Of a stretch of 64,000 nucleotides of DNA, positions 41,173-50,458 are shown piece after piece. The stretch is from Flavobacteriaceae bacterium (GTDB lineage Bacteria > Bacteroidota > Bacteroidia > Flavobacteriales > Flavobacteriaceae): positions 1 to 64,000 of the forward strand of contig CANLLR010000002.1 in NCBI GenBank assembly GCA_947491985.1. Reading direction: 5' to 3'. How positions within the stretch are numbered: the stretch's first letter is position 1; each line of letters begins with the position of its first letter. Below the pieces are notes generated by a model. That model was not told where the DNA came from and did not search any database. It saw nothing but the letters and a program-made list of their open reading frames with translations. A program made the position numbers and the translations under genes.

Positions 41173-42159
41173 ATGGATGTTTTTCTCATTATCATTGTCG
41201 TCTTCGGATTGATAATTCTTTTTTCGTCATTTTTTACAGTAAAACAACAAACCGCTGTTGTTATTGAACGTTTTGGAAAGTTTACAAGCATTAGAAACTC
41301 TGGTTTACAACTTAAAATCCCTATCATTGATAGAGTCGCTGGAAGAGTAAATCTTAGAATTCAACAATTGGATGTTATTATTGAAACCAAAACTAAAGAT
41401 AACGTGTTTATCAAAATGAAAGTGTCGGTACAATTTAACGTAATTCAAGATAAAGTTTATGAAGCTTTTTATAAATTAGAATATCCGCACGATCAAATTA
41501 CAGCTTATGTTTTTGACGTAGTACGTGCCGAAGTTCCGAAATTAATTTTGGACGATGTTTTCGAACGCAAAGACGACATTGCAATTGCTGTAAAACGCGA
41601 ATTGAACGAAGCCATGTCGACATATGGATATGATATTATAAATACTTTAGTAACTGATATTGATCCTGATTTACAAGTTAAAAATGCTATGAATAGGATT
41701 AATGCTGCTGATAGAGAAAAAACAGCTGCCGAATTTGAAAGTGAAGCACAGCGTATACGAATTGTTGCTAAAGCAAAAGCAGAAGCAGAAAGTAAAAAAT
41801 TACAAGGGCAAGGTATTGCCGACCAACGAAGAGAAATTGCTCGCGGTTTGGTGGAAAGTGTTGAAGTCTTAAACTCGGTTGGAATTAATTCGCAAGAAGC
41901 TTCTGCTTTAATTGTAGTAACCCAACATTATGATACGCTCCAAGCTATTGGCGCCGATACGAATTCGAACTTGATTTTACTACCAAATTCTCCACAGGCT
42001 GGAAGTGATATGTTAAATAACATGGTGGCAAGCTTTTCTGCTAGCAACCAAATTGGTGAAACTATGAAAAACCAACCTAAGAGACCTAAGAAAAAAATAG
42101 ACCACACATCGACCGATTATAATCCGTCAGACACATCAAATCCACAAGACGAAGTATAA
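41173..42159 (+). CDS. SPFH/Band 7 (stomatin-like) protein
   Basis: TVKQQTAVVIERFGKF, AEAESKKLQGQGIADQRREIARGL. Confidence 0.92.
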   Translation: MDVFLIIIVVFGLIILFSSFFTVKQQTAVVIERFGKFTSIRNSGLQLKIPIIDRVAGRVNLRIQQLDVIIETKTKDNVFIKMKVSVQFNVIQDKVYEAFYKLEYPHDQITAYVFDVVRAEVPKLILDDVFERKDDIAIAVKRELNEAMSTYGYDIINTLVTDIDPDLQVKNAMNRINAADREKTAAEFESEAQRIRIVAKAKAEAESKKLQGQGIADQRREIARGLVESVEVLNSVGINSQEASALIVVTQHYDTLQAIGADTNSNLILLPNSPQAGSDMLNNMVASFSASNQIGETMKNQPKRPKKKIDHTSTDYNPSDTSNPQDEV

Positions 42160-42174
42160 TTTATAACACGATTT

Positions 42175-42206
42175 AAAAGAGTTTACGAGAGTAAGCTCTT
42201 TTTTAT
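42175..42206 (+). terminator. Intrinsic terminator after SPFH gene
   Basis: AAAGAGTTTAC-GAGA-GTAAGCTCTTTTTT. Confidence 0.75.
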
Positions 42207-42374
42207 AAATTGAAACTAAAAAAAGCGAAATGAAGCTCTATAAAACAACATCTTTTTAAAACCGCGAACAACCTAAAGAAAAAGAAAAACCCTCGCAAAA
42301 TCAAGATATGAAAGTTGTTTTTAATAGTCATTCCTAATCGTTGCTTTCGCTTTGATAAGGAAAAATTTAAAAAA

Positions 42375-42400
42375 AAAAGCCGACGTTTTTGTCGGCTTTT
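42375..42400 (-). terminator. Intrinsic terminator after glnS
   Basis: AAAAGCCGAC-GTTTTT-GTCGGCTTTT, T-run on minus strand. Confidence 0.85.
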
Positions 42401-42422
42401 ATATATAAAATCTATTTAAGAT

Positions 42423-44108
42423 TTACTCTTTACTTTCCACTTTTGCCCAACTATCTCGCAAACCAACGGTTTTGTTAAAAACTAATTTTTGTCCCGAAGA
42501 ATCTTTATCTACACAAAAATAACCCAAACGTTGAAATTGAAAATGATCTAAATTTTTTACCGATTGCAAACTTGGTTCAACATATCCTGTAATTACTTCC
42601 AATGAATTCGGATTGATAAATTCTTTAAAATCGATTTCTTTATTTCCGTCCGGACTTTCATGCGAAAACAAACGATCGTAAATACGTACTTCGGCTTCAA
42701 CTGCGTGCAGAATAGAAACCCAATGAATGGTTCCTTTTACTTTTCGTTGCGAGGCTTCAGAACCACTTCCACTGCGAGAATCTTCATCATACGTACAGTG
42801 AATTTCGGTGATATTTCCATCGGAATCTTTTATAACGCTTTCTCCTTTAATGATATAGGCGTTTTTCAAACGGACTTCGGTTCCTAATGTCAAACGGAAA
42901 AATTTCTTGTTGGCTTCTTCTTGAAAATCCTCTCTTTCGATGTACAATTCCTTTGAAAAAGGGACTTTTCGAAACGTCATCACTTCCTCTTCTGGATTGT
43001 TCTCGGCTTCTAATTCTTCTACTTTTCCTTCTGGATAATTCGTGATTACCAACTTCACCGGGTTTAAAACCGCCATGACACGGGGTGCAATTTTGTTCAA
43101 ATCTTCACGCACACAAAATTCTAGTAATGAAACATCGATTAAATTGGTGCGTTTGGCAATTCCGATAGTGTTGGCAAAATTCCGAATCGCTGTTGGTGTA
43201 TAACCTCGTCGTCTCATTCCTGAAATTGTACTCATTCGTGGATCGTCCCAACCTGTTACGTGATTTTCTTCTACTAATTGCAATAATTTTCTTTTGGAAA
43301 CTACAGTGTGAGAAAGGTTTCTACGCGCAAATTCTCGTTGCTTCGGACGCACTTTTGAACTATCATACACTTGATTTAAAAACCAATCGTACAGTTCACG
43401 GTGAGGTAAAAATTCGAGTGTACAAAACGAATGTGAAATTTGCTCTAAATAATCGCTTTCGCCATGAGCCCAATCGTACATTGGATAAATACACCAATCG
43501 TTTCCTGTTCGATGATGGTGTGAATGCAAAATTCGATACATAATAGGGTCGCGCATCAACATATTGTTAGCATTCATACTTATTTTAGCACGAAGAATAT
43601 GTGTTCCATTTGGAAATTCGCCATTTTTCATTCGCTCAAACAAATCTAAATTCTCTTCAATAGAGCGATTTCTATAAGGAGAATCCGTTCCTGAAGAAGT
43701 TGGAGTTCCTTTTTGTTTTGCCATGTCTTCCGACGATTGGCTATCGACATAGGCTTTTCCTTTTTTGATGAATTCTACAGCCCAATCATACAACTGCTGA
43801 AAATAATCAGACGCATAACATTCATGCGACCACGTATAGCCCAACCATTCGATATCTCTTTTAATAGCGTCAACATATTCTTGTTCTTCTTTGGCTGGAT
43901 TGGTATCATCAAAACGTAAATTTACAGGCGCTTGGTAATCGATTCCTAATCCAAAATTCAGACAAATAGCACTAGCATGACCTACGTGTAAATACCCATT
44001 AGGTTCGGGCGGAAAACGAAAACGCAACTTCTCTTTTGACAAACCGTTTTTCAAATCTTCTTCTATGATTTGCTCGATAAAATTTAAAGACTTCTCTTCT
44101 GTTGACAT
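42423..44108 (-). CDS. glnS: Glutamine--tRNA ligase
   Basis: RFPPEPNGYLHVGHASAICLNFGL; VVSKRKL. Confidence 0.97.
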   Translation of the reverse strand: MSTEEKSLNFIEQIIEEDLKNGLSKEKLRFRFPPEPNGYLHVGHASAICLNFGLGIDYQAPVNLRFDDTNPAKEEQEYVDAIKRDIEWLGYTWSHECYASDYFQQLYDWAVEFIKKGKAYVDSQSSEDMAKQKGTPTSSGTDSPYRNRSIEENLDLFERMKNGEFPNGTHILRAKISMNANNMLMRDPIMYRILHSHHHRTGNDWCIYPMYDWAHGESDYLEQISHSFCTLEFLPHRELYDWFLNQVYDSSKVRPKQREFARRNLSHTVVSKRKLLQLVEENHVTGWDDPRMSTISGMRRRGYTPTAIRNFANTIGIAKRTNLIDVSLLEFCVREDLNKIAPRVMAVLNPVKLVITNYPEGKVEELEAENNPEEEVMTFRKVPFSKELYIEREDFQEEANKKFFRLTLGTEVRLKNAYIIKGESVIKDSDGNITEIHCTYDEDSRSGSGSEASQRKVKGTIHWVSILHAVEAEVRIYDRLFSHESPDGNKEIDFKEFINPNSLEVITGYVEPSLQSVKNLDHFQFQRLGYFCVDKDSSGQKLVFNKTVGLRDSWAKVESKE

Positions 44109-44127
44109 ATTAATTTTGTAATTTTAG

Positions 44128-44135
44128 CAAAGATA
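44128..44135 (-). promoter_or_regulatory. Putative -7 element TATCTTTG for glnS
   Basis: TAnnTTTG consensus upstream of glnS. Confidence 0.5.
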
Positions 44136-44233
44136 AATAAATGTTTGTGATTTGGTTATTCGATAATTTGGTTATATTGAAAATAGTAGCAAACCACGAA
44201 TAAACAAATTACCAAATCCACAAATTAACATCA

Positions 44234-44593
44234 ATGGGAACCATTAAACTACAAAACATTCGCACTTTCTCCTATCACGGTTGTCTAGAAGAAGAATCAA
44301 AAATAGGCTCTGATTATCGGGTTGATCTTGAAATCAAAACCGATTTACGAAAGTCGGCACAAACCGACGAATTAAAAGATACCGTAGATTATGTCCTTTT
44401 AAACCAAATTGTTGAAGAAGAAATGGGCATCCGTTCGAAGTTATTAGAACACGTAGCAAGCCGAATTATAAACCGAATTTTTAAGGAAATTCCAGCGGTT
44501 TCCCGAATTGTATTGGGTGTTTCAAAATTAAATCCTCCTATTGGCGGTGATGTTGAAGCGGTTACAGTAGAAATGGAAGAATTCAGAAATTAA
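44234..44593 (+). CDS. folB: Dihydroneopterin aldolase
   Basis: IRTFSYHGCLEEESKIGSDYRVDLEI and C-terminal KLNPPIGGDVEAVTVEME. Confidence 0.92.
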   Translation: MGTIKLQNIRTFSYHGCLEEESKIGSDYRVDLEIKTDLRKSAQTDELKDTVDYVLLNQIVEEEMGIRSKLLEHVASRIINRIFKEIPAVSRIVLGVSKLNPPIGGDVEAVTVEMEEFRN

Positions 44594-44652
44594 ATTTAAG
44601 CTGATGATGTAGCGAACAAAATGTGAAAAATGAAACTTTTTGGGTTTTGGCT

Positions 44653-44681
44653 TTTGGCTTTTAAACTTTTTACTATATTTG
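44653..44681 (+). promoter_or_regulatory. Promoter for tRNA-Cys: -33 TTTG and -7 TATATTTG
   Basis: 17-nt spacing; 20 nt upstream of the tRNA 5' end. Confidence 0.6.
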
Positions 44682-44700
44682 CAATCCGATTAAATAAATT

Positions 44701-44771
44701 GGCGTCGTGGCCGAGTGGCTAGGCTGGGCTCTGCAAAAGCTCCTACTCCGGTTCGAATCCGGACGATGCCT
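44701..44771 (+). tRNA. tRNA-Cys (GCA)
   Basis: Acceptor GGCGTCG/CGATGCC, anticodon stem GGGCT/AGCTC with loop CTGCAAA, T arm TCCGG-TTCGAAT-CCGGA, U73 discriminator. Confidence 0.96.
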
Positions 44772-44773
44772 CA

Positions 44774-44806
44774 AAAAGAGATACAGTAATGTGTCTCTTT
44801 TTTTTA
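44774..44806 (+). terminator. Terminator downstream of tRNA-Cys
   Basis: AAAAAGAGA...TCTCTTTTTTTT hairpin. Confidence 0.7.
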
Positions 44807-44856
44807 TGGTTGTCATTCTGACGAAGGAAGAATCTGAAAAATTAAGTAAAGTAGTT

Positions 44857-44876
44857 TTCGAATCTGGACGTTGTTC
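44857..44876 (+). pseudogene. Degenerate copy of tRNA-Cys 3' end
   Basis: TTCGAATCTGGACGTTG vs TTCGAATCCGGACGATG (15/17). Confidence 0.6.
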
Positions 44877-44926
44877 CTTGAAGTGAACCTTCTTAAAGAG
44901 AACAATATGAGTCTCTTTTTAATGGT

Positions 44927-45003
44927 TGTCATTCCGAAGAACGAGTAATCTCAGAATTACAAAAAGAAATATTTGATGAGATTATTCGTACTTCGGAATG
45001 GCA
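44927..45003. repeat. Imperfect palindromic repeat, arms of 26 bp
   Basis: TGTCATTCCGAAGAACGAGTAATCTC vs reverse complement TGCCATTCCGAAGTACGAATAATCTC (23/26). Confidence 0.8.
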
Positions 45004-45014
45004 ATAAAAGTGAA

Positions 45015-45698
45015 TTACTCTCGCTTCTCTAAATTTTCAAAAGCCGAATTCACAATTTGTTTTTCTTTAGGAAACCAGCCTTGAGAGAGTAAAACCAATC
45101 CAGAAATAATAAGTAGAACACTGATGGTTTTTTTTATCAAGAGAATGTTTTTAGGGTTGAGTTGATTTCGTAACTGTTTAGCTAACAATATTTTAAAAAC
45201 GTCAGTAACTAGATAGGAAAGAATTAAAGTAGTAAAAAAAACAATCATTCGAGACGCTTTTAATTCTAATTGTGGCCCAACAGTTAGTAGTACTGCCAAC
45301 CAAAATCCAAGAACTCCAATATTGATAAAATTTAAGAAGAACCCTTTCATAAACAAACTAAAGTAATTGTTTTTAGCTAGTTCAGTTGGGTCTACCAAAT
45401 CGATATTTTTAGAGGCTTTTTTTGTTTGAACAAAAGTGATAATACCATAAGTTACCATTATCAATCCGCCAAAAATAAACAATGAAGGTTCGTCTTTTAA
45501 ACTTTCGATTAAACGGTAACTGCTAAAATAAGCGACAATAATAAACACAATATCCGCTAAAACAACTCCAAAATCGAGCATCATCGCAGCTCTAAATCCT
45601 TTAACGACACTTGTTTCGAGTAAAACAAAAAAAACAGGACCAATCATAAAACTGAGGAAGAATCCGAGTGGAATGGCTGTAATAATATCGTTGAGCAT
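45015..45698 (-). CDS. LysE family transporter
   Basis: IPLGFFLSFMIGPVFFVLLETSVVKGFRAAMMLDFGVVLAD. Confidence 0.85.
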   Translation of the reverse strand: MLNDIITAIPLGFFLSFMIGPVFFVLLETSVVKGFRAAMMLDFGVVLADIVFIIVAYFSSYRLIESLKDEPSLFIFGGLIMVTYGIITFVQTKKASKNIDLVDPTELAKNNYFSLFMKGFFLNFINIGVLGFWLAVLLTVGPQLELKASRMIVFFTTLILSYLVTDVFKILLAKQLRNQLNPKNILLIKKTISVLLIISGLVLLSQGWFPKEKQIVNSAFENLEKRE

Positions 45699-45762
45699 AT
45701 AGGTTAGTTAATCCGAATTGAACTGCAATTTAAAATTTTATATTTAAAAACTAAAAAAAATT

Positions 45763-46434
45763 CTATTTTACTTCTTCAATTTTTCCGCCTGCAGTAATTT
45801 TTTGAGTTGTTTTTTTTGGATTTCCATGTATAGAAATTATGCCTCCAGCAAAAATAGTAGCATTGACAAAATCGCTTGCGTTAATAGACGTATTTCCTCC
45901 AGTATTTGAAGCGATTGTTGTTTGAATTGTTTTTAATTTACTTCCATCATATGTACCACCCGTATTTGTGATAACGTCTTGATTTTTAGCTCTTCCTGAA
46001 AGGGAAATTGAAGAGCCGTTGGTTACTCTAACATTAAGTTTGTCGGTAATTATTTTCAACTTTATTTCTGATCCCTCTTTTGCAATCAACCGTAGACTTT
46101 TTCCAATAAATTCGTCACTCGATGCTAACCGAGAACCTTCATTCGCTTCGAATTGTGCAATTGGTGTTACATAATAAACAGTTGCTGTAACGTTATCGCC
46201 TTTGAGAAATTTGAGTAACGGCATACGTATTTTTAATTCGAAATTTTTTTCAACTACTTCTACATCTTCTGAACCAGCACCGTTTAAAACTACTTTCGGA
46301 TTTCCTTCCGTTTTTACTAAAAAAACTTCAATTTGATCAAAAGACGTAATTTTAGTAAAGTTTGCAACAGTAACTTCCCGTTGAGAGAATGCTGATGAAC
46401 TTATAAAAAATATACTATAAATTAATTTTTTCAT
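45763..46434 (-). CDS. Head GIN domain (DUF2807-like) protein
   Basis: Repetitive beta-helix pattern (FEANEGSRLASSDEF..., VRVTNGSSISLSGRAKN). Confidence 0.8.
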   Translation of the reverse strand: MKKLIYSIFFISSSAFSQREVTVANFTKITSFDQIEVFLVKTEGNPKVVLNGAGSEDVEVVEKNFELKIRMPLLKFLKGDNVTATVYYVTPIAQFEANEGSRLASSDEFIGKSLRLIAKEGSEIKLKIITDKLNVRVTNGSSISLSGRAKNQDVITNTGGTYDGSKLKTIQTTIASNTGGNTSINASDFVNATIFAGGIISIHGNPKKTTQKITAGGKIEEVK

Positions 46435-46444
46435 ATTTACGTAG

Positions 46445-48625
46445 TTATTGGTTTTTTCTTATAAAGTGAAAATCCAATTGTTTTTTAACCAAATCAGCAT
46501 TCTTTACTTTAACAAAAACTTCGTCTCCTAATTGTAATAAACTCTTAGTTATTTCGCCAACTAAAGCATATTGTTTGTCATCAAAAGTGTAATAATCGTC
46601 TTTAATTTCGCGAATTCTACACATACCTTCACATTTGTTTTCGATAATTTCAACATAAATTCCCCATTCGGTAACACCCGAAATAACACCCAAAAACTCC
46701 TGATCTTTGTGATCTTGCATGTATTTAACTTGCATGTATTTAACCGAATCGCGTTCGGCTTGTGCAGCTAAATATTCCATTTCACTCGAATGTACACATT
46801 TTTCTTCAAACGCATCTTCGCTGGCACTTTTTCCTCCATCCAAATAAAATTGCAACAATCGGTGCACCATTACATCTGGATAACGTCGAATTGGCGAAGT
46901 AAAATGACTGTAATAATCAAACGCCAAACCGTAATGACCAATATTATCAGTAGAATATTTGGCTTTACTCATGGTTCGAATCGCCAACGTATCAATTAAA
47001 TTTTGCTCTTTTTTTCCGTTCACATCTTCCATCAATTGGTTGAGCGATTTGGAAATATTTTTCTTTTCACGTAAATCTATTTTATAACCAAACTTCAAAA
47101 TCAACGCTTGCATTGCAAACAACTTATCTTCGTTGGGTTCGTCGTGAATTCTGTAAATAAACGTTTTCTTTTGTTTACCAATAAATTCGGCCACTTTTCT
47201 GTTGGCTAAAAGCATGAATTCTTCAATCAAATGATTGGCATCTTTAGAAATTTTAAAGTACACGCCAACAGGTTCCGACTCTTGATTTAAATTGAATTTT
47301 ACTTCGACTTTATCAAACGAAATAGCACCATTTGCCATTCGTTTTCTTCGTAGAATTTTAGCCAATTCGTCTTGTTTCAACGTAGCAAAAACAATGTCAT
47401 CAGATACTTTGTATTCTTTTCCGGTTAACGAAATTTCAGCCGGAATTACATTCGACCTACTTTCAATGATTTGTTGTGCTTCTTCATATGAAAAACGTTG
47501 ATCCGAATAAATGACTGTTCTTCCAAACCATTGATTAACTACTTCAGCTTTTGGCGTTAATTCGAATATGGTAGAAAACGTATATTTTTCTTCATTTGGT
47601 CGTAACGAACAAGCAAAATTAGACAACACTTCTGGTAACATAGGTACTACTCTATCCACTAAATAGACCGACGTTGCACGGTTATACGCCTCATCATCTA
47701 AAATAGTTCCTTCTACTAAATAGTGCGAAACATCTGCAATGTGAACACCAATTTCATAATTTCCGTTTTCCAATACTTGAAACGACAGCGCATCATCAAA
47801 ATCTTTAGCATCTTTTGGATCGATGGTAAACGTTAACACCTTTCGCATGTCGCGCCGTTTTTTTATTTCTTCTGGAGTAATCGAAGTATCTATTTTATTA
47901 GCATACGTTTCCACTTCAATCGGAAAATCATAAGGCAAACCATATTCTGCTAAAATGGCGTGAATTTCGGTATTGTGTTCGCCTGGTTTTCCTAGAACTT
48001 TAATTACCGAACCAAAAGGGGAATCGGCTTTTTGCGGCCAATCTTCCATCTTTACTAATACCACTTCTCCGTGTTGCGCTTCGCCTAACTTATTTTTTGG
48101 AATAAAAATATCGGTGTACATTTTCGCATTGGTAGTGGTTACAAATCCGAAATTCTTTTGAATTGAAATTACTCCAACAAATTCTAATTTAGCTCTTTCT
48201 ACTATTTCTAATACTTCAGCTTCGGGTTTTCGGGAGCTTCGTCTGTCGTAAACATAAGCTTTTACAGTATCGCCATCTAAAGCGTGATTCAAATTAGTAA
48301 AAGGTACAAAAACGTCATTTTCTAATTCGTCGCAAACAAAATAACCGGTTTTTCTAGTGGTCATGTCAATTTTTCCTTCGTAGTATTTTTGACTTGATGC
48401 TTTAACCAAATACGAACCGGGTTCGGTTTCAATAATTAATTTTTGTGCTGCTAATATTTTTAAATCTTTGATTATTTCGTTTCTACTTTTGGTATCATCT
48501 AATTCTAAAATAGCAGCTATTTGTTTGTAATTGAATGGTTTATTTTCATTTTTAGAAAGTATTTTAAAAATCTTTTCGGAAAACGTTTTGGTACTTTTTC
48601 CGGGTTTGTAATGTTTCTTACTCAT
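46445..48625 (-). CDS. rnr: Ribonuclease R
   Basis: TIDPKDAKDFDDALSF, HYGLAFDYYSHFTSPIRRYPD, C-terminal S1 domain. Confidence 0.97.
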   Translation of the reverse strand: MSKKHYKPGKSTKTFSEKIFKILSKNENKPFNYKQIAAILELDDTKSRNEIIKDLKILAAQKLIIETEPGSYLVKASSQKYYEGKIDMTTRKTGYFVCDELENDVFVPFTNLNHALDGDTVKAYVYDRRSSRKPEAEVLEIVERAKLEFVGVISIQKNFGFVTTTNAKMYTDIFIPKNKLGEAQHGEVVLVKMEDWPQKADSPFGSVIKVLGKPGEHNTEIHAILAEYGLPYDFPIEVETYANKIDTSITPEEIKKRRDMRKVLTFTIDPKDAKDFDDALSFQVLENGNYEIGVHIADVSHYLVEGTILDDEAYNRATSVYLVDRVVPMLPEVLSNFACSLRPNEEKYTFSTIFELTPKAEVVNQWFGRTVIYSDQRFSYEEAQQIIESRSNVIPAEISLTGKEYKVSDDIVFATLKQDELAKILRRKRMANGAISFDKVEVKFNLNQESEPVGVYFKISKDANHLIEEFMLLANRKVAEFIGKQKKTFIYRIHDEPNEDKLFAMQALILKFGYKIDLREKKNISKSLNQLMEDVNGKKEQNLIDTLAIRTMSKAKYSTDNIGHYGLAFDYYSHFTSPIRRYPDVMVHRLLQFYLDGGKSASEDAFEEKCVHSSEMEYLAAQAERDSVKYMQVKYMQDHKDQEFLGVISGVTEWGIYVEIIENKCEGMCRIREIKDDYYTFDDKQYALVGEITKSLLQLGDEVFVKVKNADLVKKQLDFHFIRKNQ

Positions 48626-48660
48626 TGTTCATTGTCTATTAATGTTGAAAATTACGAAAT

Positions 48661-48685
48661 AGTTATAAGTTATAAGTTATAAGTT
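48661..48685. repeat. Heptanucleotide tandem repeat (AGTTATA)~3.5
   Basis: AGTTATAAGTTATAAGTTATAAGTT read directly. Confidence 0.85.
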
Positions 48686-48733
48686 GAGAGTTTTAATAGA
48701 AATCTAACATTTAGTTATCTTTATCAAAAAAAA

Positions 48734-48967
48734 ATGAATGAATTTATAACGATTGCTATTTTTAATTCGCACACTGAAATTATTGTTTTAAAATCGGTTT
48801 TAGAAAATAAAGGCATTATTCATTTATTTGAAAATGAAACACTTATTTCTATTGATCCTTTTGCAAGTATAGCGTATGGCGGCATTAAATTAAAAATACA
48901 TCCCAACGATAATGAAATCGTTCAGGAGATTTTGGATACTTTGGATTCTAATTTAAAAATTGTATAA
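48734..48967 (+). CDS. DUF2007-like small protein
   Basis: EIIVLKSVLENKGIIHLFENE...GGIKLKIHPNDNEIVQEIL. Confidence 0.7.
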   Translation: MNEFITIAIFNSHTEIIVLKSVLENKGIIHLFENETLISIDPFASIAYGGIKLKIHPNDNEIVQEILDTLDSNLKIV

Positions 48968-49632
48968 TCTATATTCTATTCTTTAAAAAAATAAAAGTTG
49001 TCAACATCTATTAAAAGCAACAAAAAGAAATTTTAAATTTAAATTAATTTATAATGCTTATTATAGTGTGTTAATTAGTACAATAAGTTTTTAAGGATTG
49101 TTTGAATTATAAAGTTATAGTTATTTATACCAATTTATCAACATCGCAATACAAAAATAAAACGCTCATTTTGAAGCCTTATTTGATTTTAATCAACAGT
49201 TGTTCACAACCAAAAATAAATAAGTTTTGTAAATAACTTTGTGTAGAAAATATGTTAACAAACTACTTTTTTATAGTGATAACTTTTCTAAAAAATAGTC
49301 AAACTAAATTAGGTTTTTAAATTACTATTTTTGATTACAATTTATTTACATACAACCAAGAAAAACTTCTAAAAATCTATCCAAACTTGTTAACAATTAA
49401 TGTTAATTTAAGGTTAATTGAATATCAATGAATTACAAAAAACTATTAACATTCAAATATTTTAACAAATTTTATACATTAAAACCATTGATTAATAGCC
49501 AATTGTAAAATAAATGTAAACAAAATAAAAGTTTTCCATTTTAAAATCAACTACTTATAAAACAGCTAAAATCAAAACGATTTAACCAAAAGTTTGTATA
49601 AATTTGTAACTATAAAATTCAAAATTAGCATT
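48968..49632. other. Candidate chromosomal origin (oriC)
   Basis: ~665-bp very AT-rich noncoding DNA; DnaA-box-like 9-mers at 48998-49006, 49135-49143, 49200-49208, 49240-49248 (-), 49253-49261 (-), 49387-49395; gene-strand switch point. Confidence 0.5.
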
Positions 49633-50061
49633 ATGAAAATTGCCATCGGAAATGACCACGCAGGACCAGATTATAAATTAGCTATTGTGGCGCATTTAGA
49701 ATCACAAGGACATGAAATTAAAAATTACGGAACCGATACTTTTAATAGTGTGGATTATCCGGATTTTGGTCATCCTGTTGCGCTTGATGTAGAAAGTAAA
49801 AAGGCCGATTTTGGTATCATAATTTGTGGCTCTGGAAACGGAATTGCGATGACGGCCAACAAACATCAAGGTATTCGGGCAGCTTTGTGTTGGACCAAAG
49901 AAATTGCTAGTTTAGCACGTCAACACAACAACTCCAATATTATTAGTATTCCCGCTCGTTTTACCTCTATTCAACAAGCTATTGAAATGGTGGATACGTT
50001 TTTAAATACAGCTTTTGAAGGCGGAAGACATGAAAATAGAGTTGAAAAAATAAATTGTTAA
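49633..50061 (+). CDS. rpiB: Ribose 5-phosphate isomerase B
   Basis: MKIAIGNDHAGPDYK; GIIICGSGNGIAMTANKHQGIRAALC. Confidence 0.95.
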   Translation: MKIAIGNDHAGPDYKLAIVAHLESQGHEIKNYGTDTFNSVDYPDFGHPVALDVESKKADFGIIICGSGNGIAMTANKHQGIRAALCWTKEIASLARQHNNSNIISIPARFTSIQQAIEMVDTFLNTAFEGGRHENRVEKINC

Positions 50062-50065
50062 TATA

Positions 50066-50395
50066 TTGGATGCCTTCTCTTCTTTTAGTGTAGAACAACT
50101 TATTTCCTATGGAAAAAAAACAGCTATAGCAAGTTTTTTAGTGGGTTCACTCATTTTGTTTATTTATTATTTGTCCAACTATAATACGATTATATATTTT
50201 TCTTTGTTTTTTGTTATCAGCGCTTTTATTGTTAATGGTTATTTTTTCACTCAATTACTCATTCATTTAATAGAAAAAAGTAAATTAAAAAATAAGATTA
50301 CTCAAACTTTACTATTAATGTTACTCAATATTCCAATAGGTTGGATGTATTTTGAAATAGGATTTCACATCTATTCTTCAGTAATGACAAACTAA
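50066..50395 (+). CDS. Small hypothetical membrane protein
   Basis: Three hydrophobic segments. Confidence 0.5.
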   Translation: MDAFSSFSVEQLISYGKKTAIASFLVGSLILFIYYLSNYNTIIYFSLFFVISAFIVNGYFFTQLLIHLIEKSKLKNKITQTLLLMLLNIPIGWMYFEIGFHIYSSVMTN

Positions 50396-50458
50396 AAAAA
50401 TGTTTTAACTAAGAACATTCCGTTTAAAAATCAAATAAATCACATCTTCGACAGTTAT

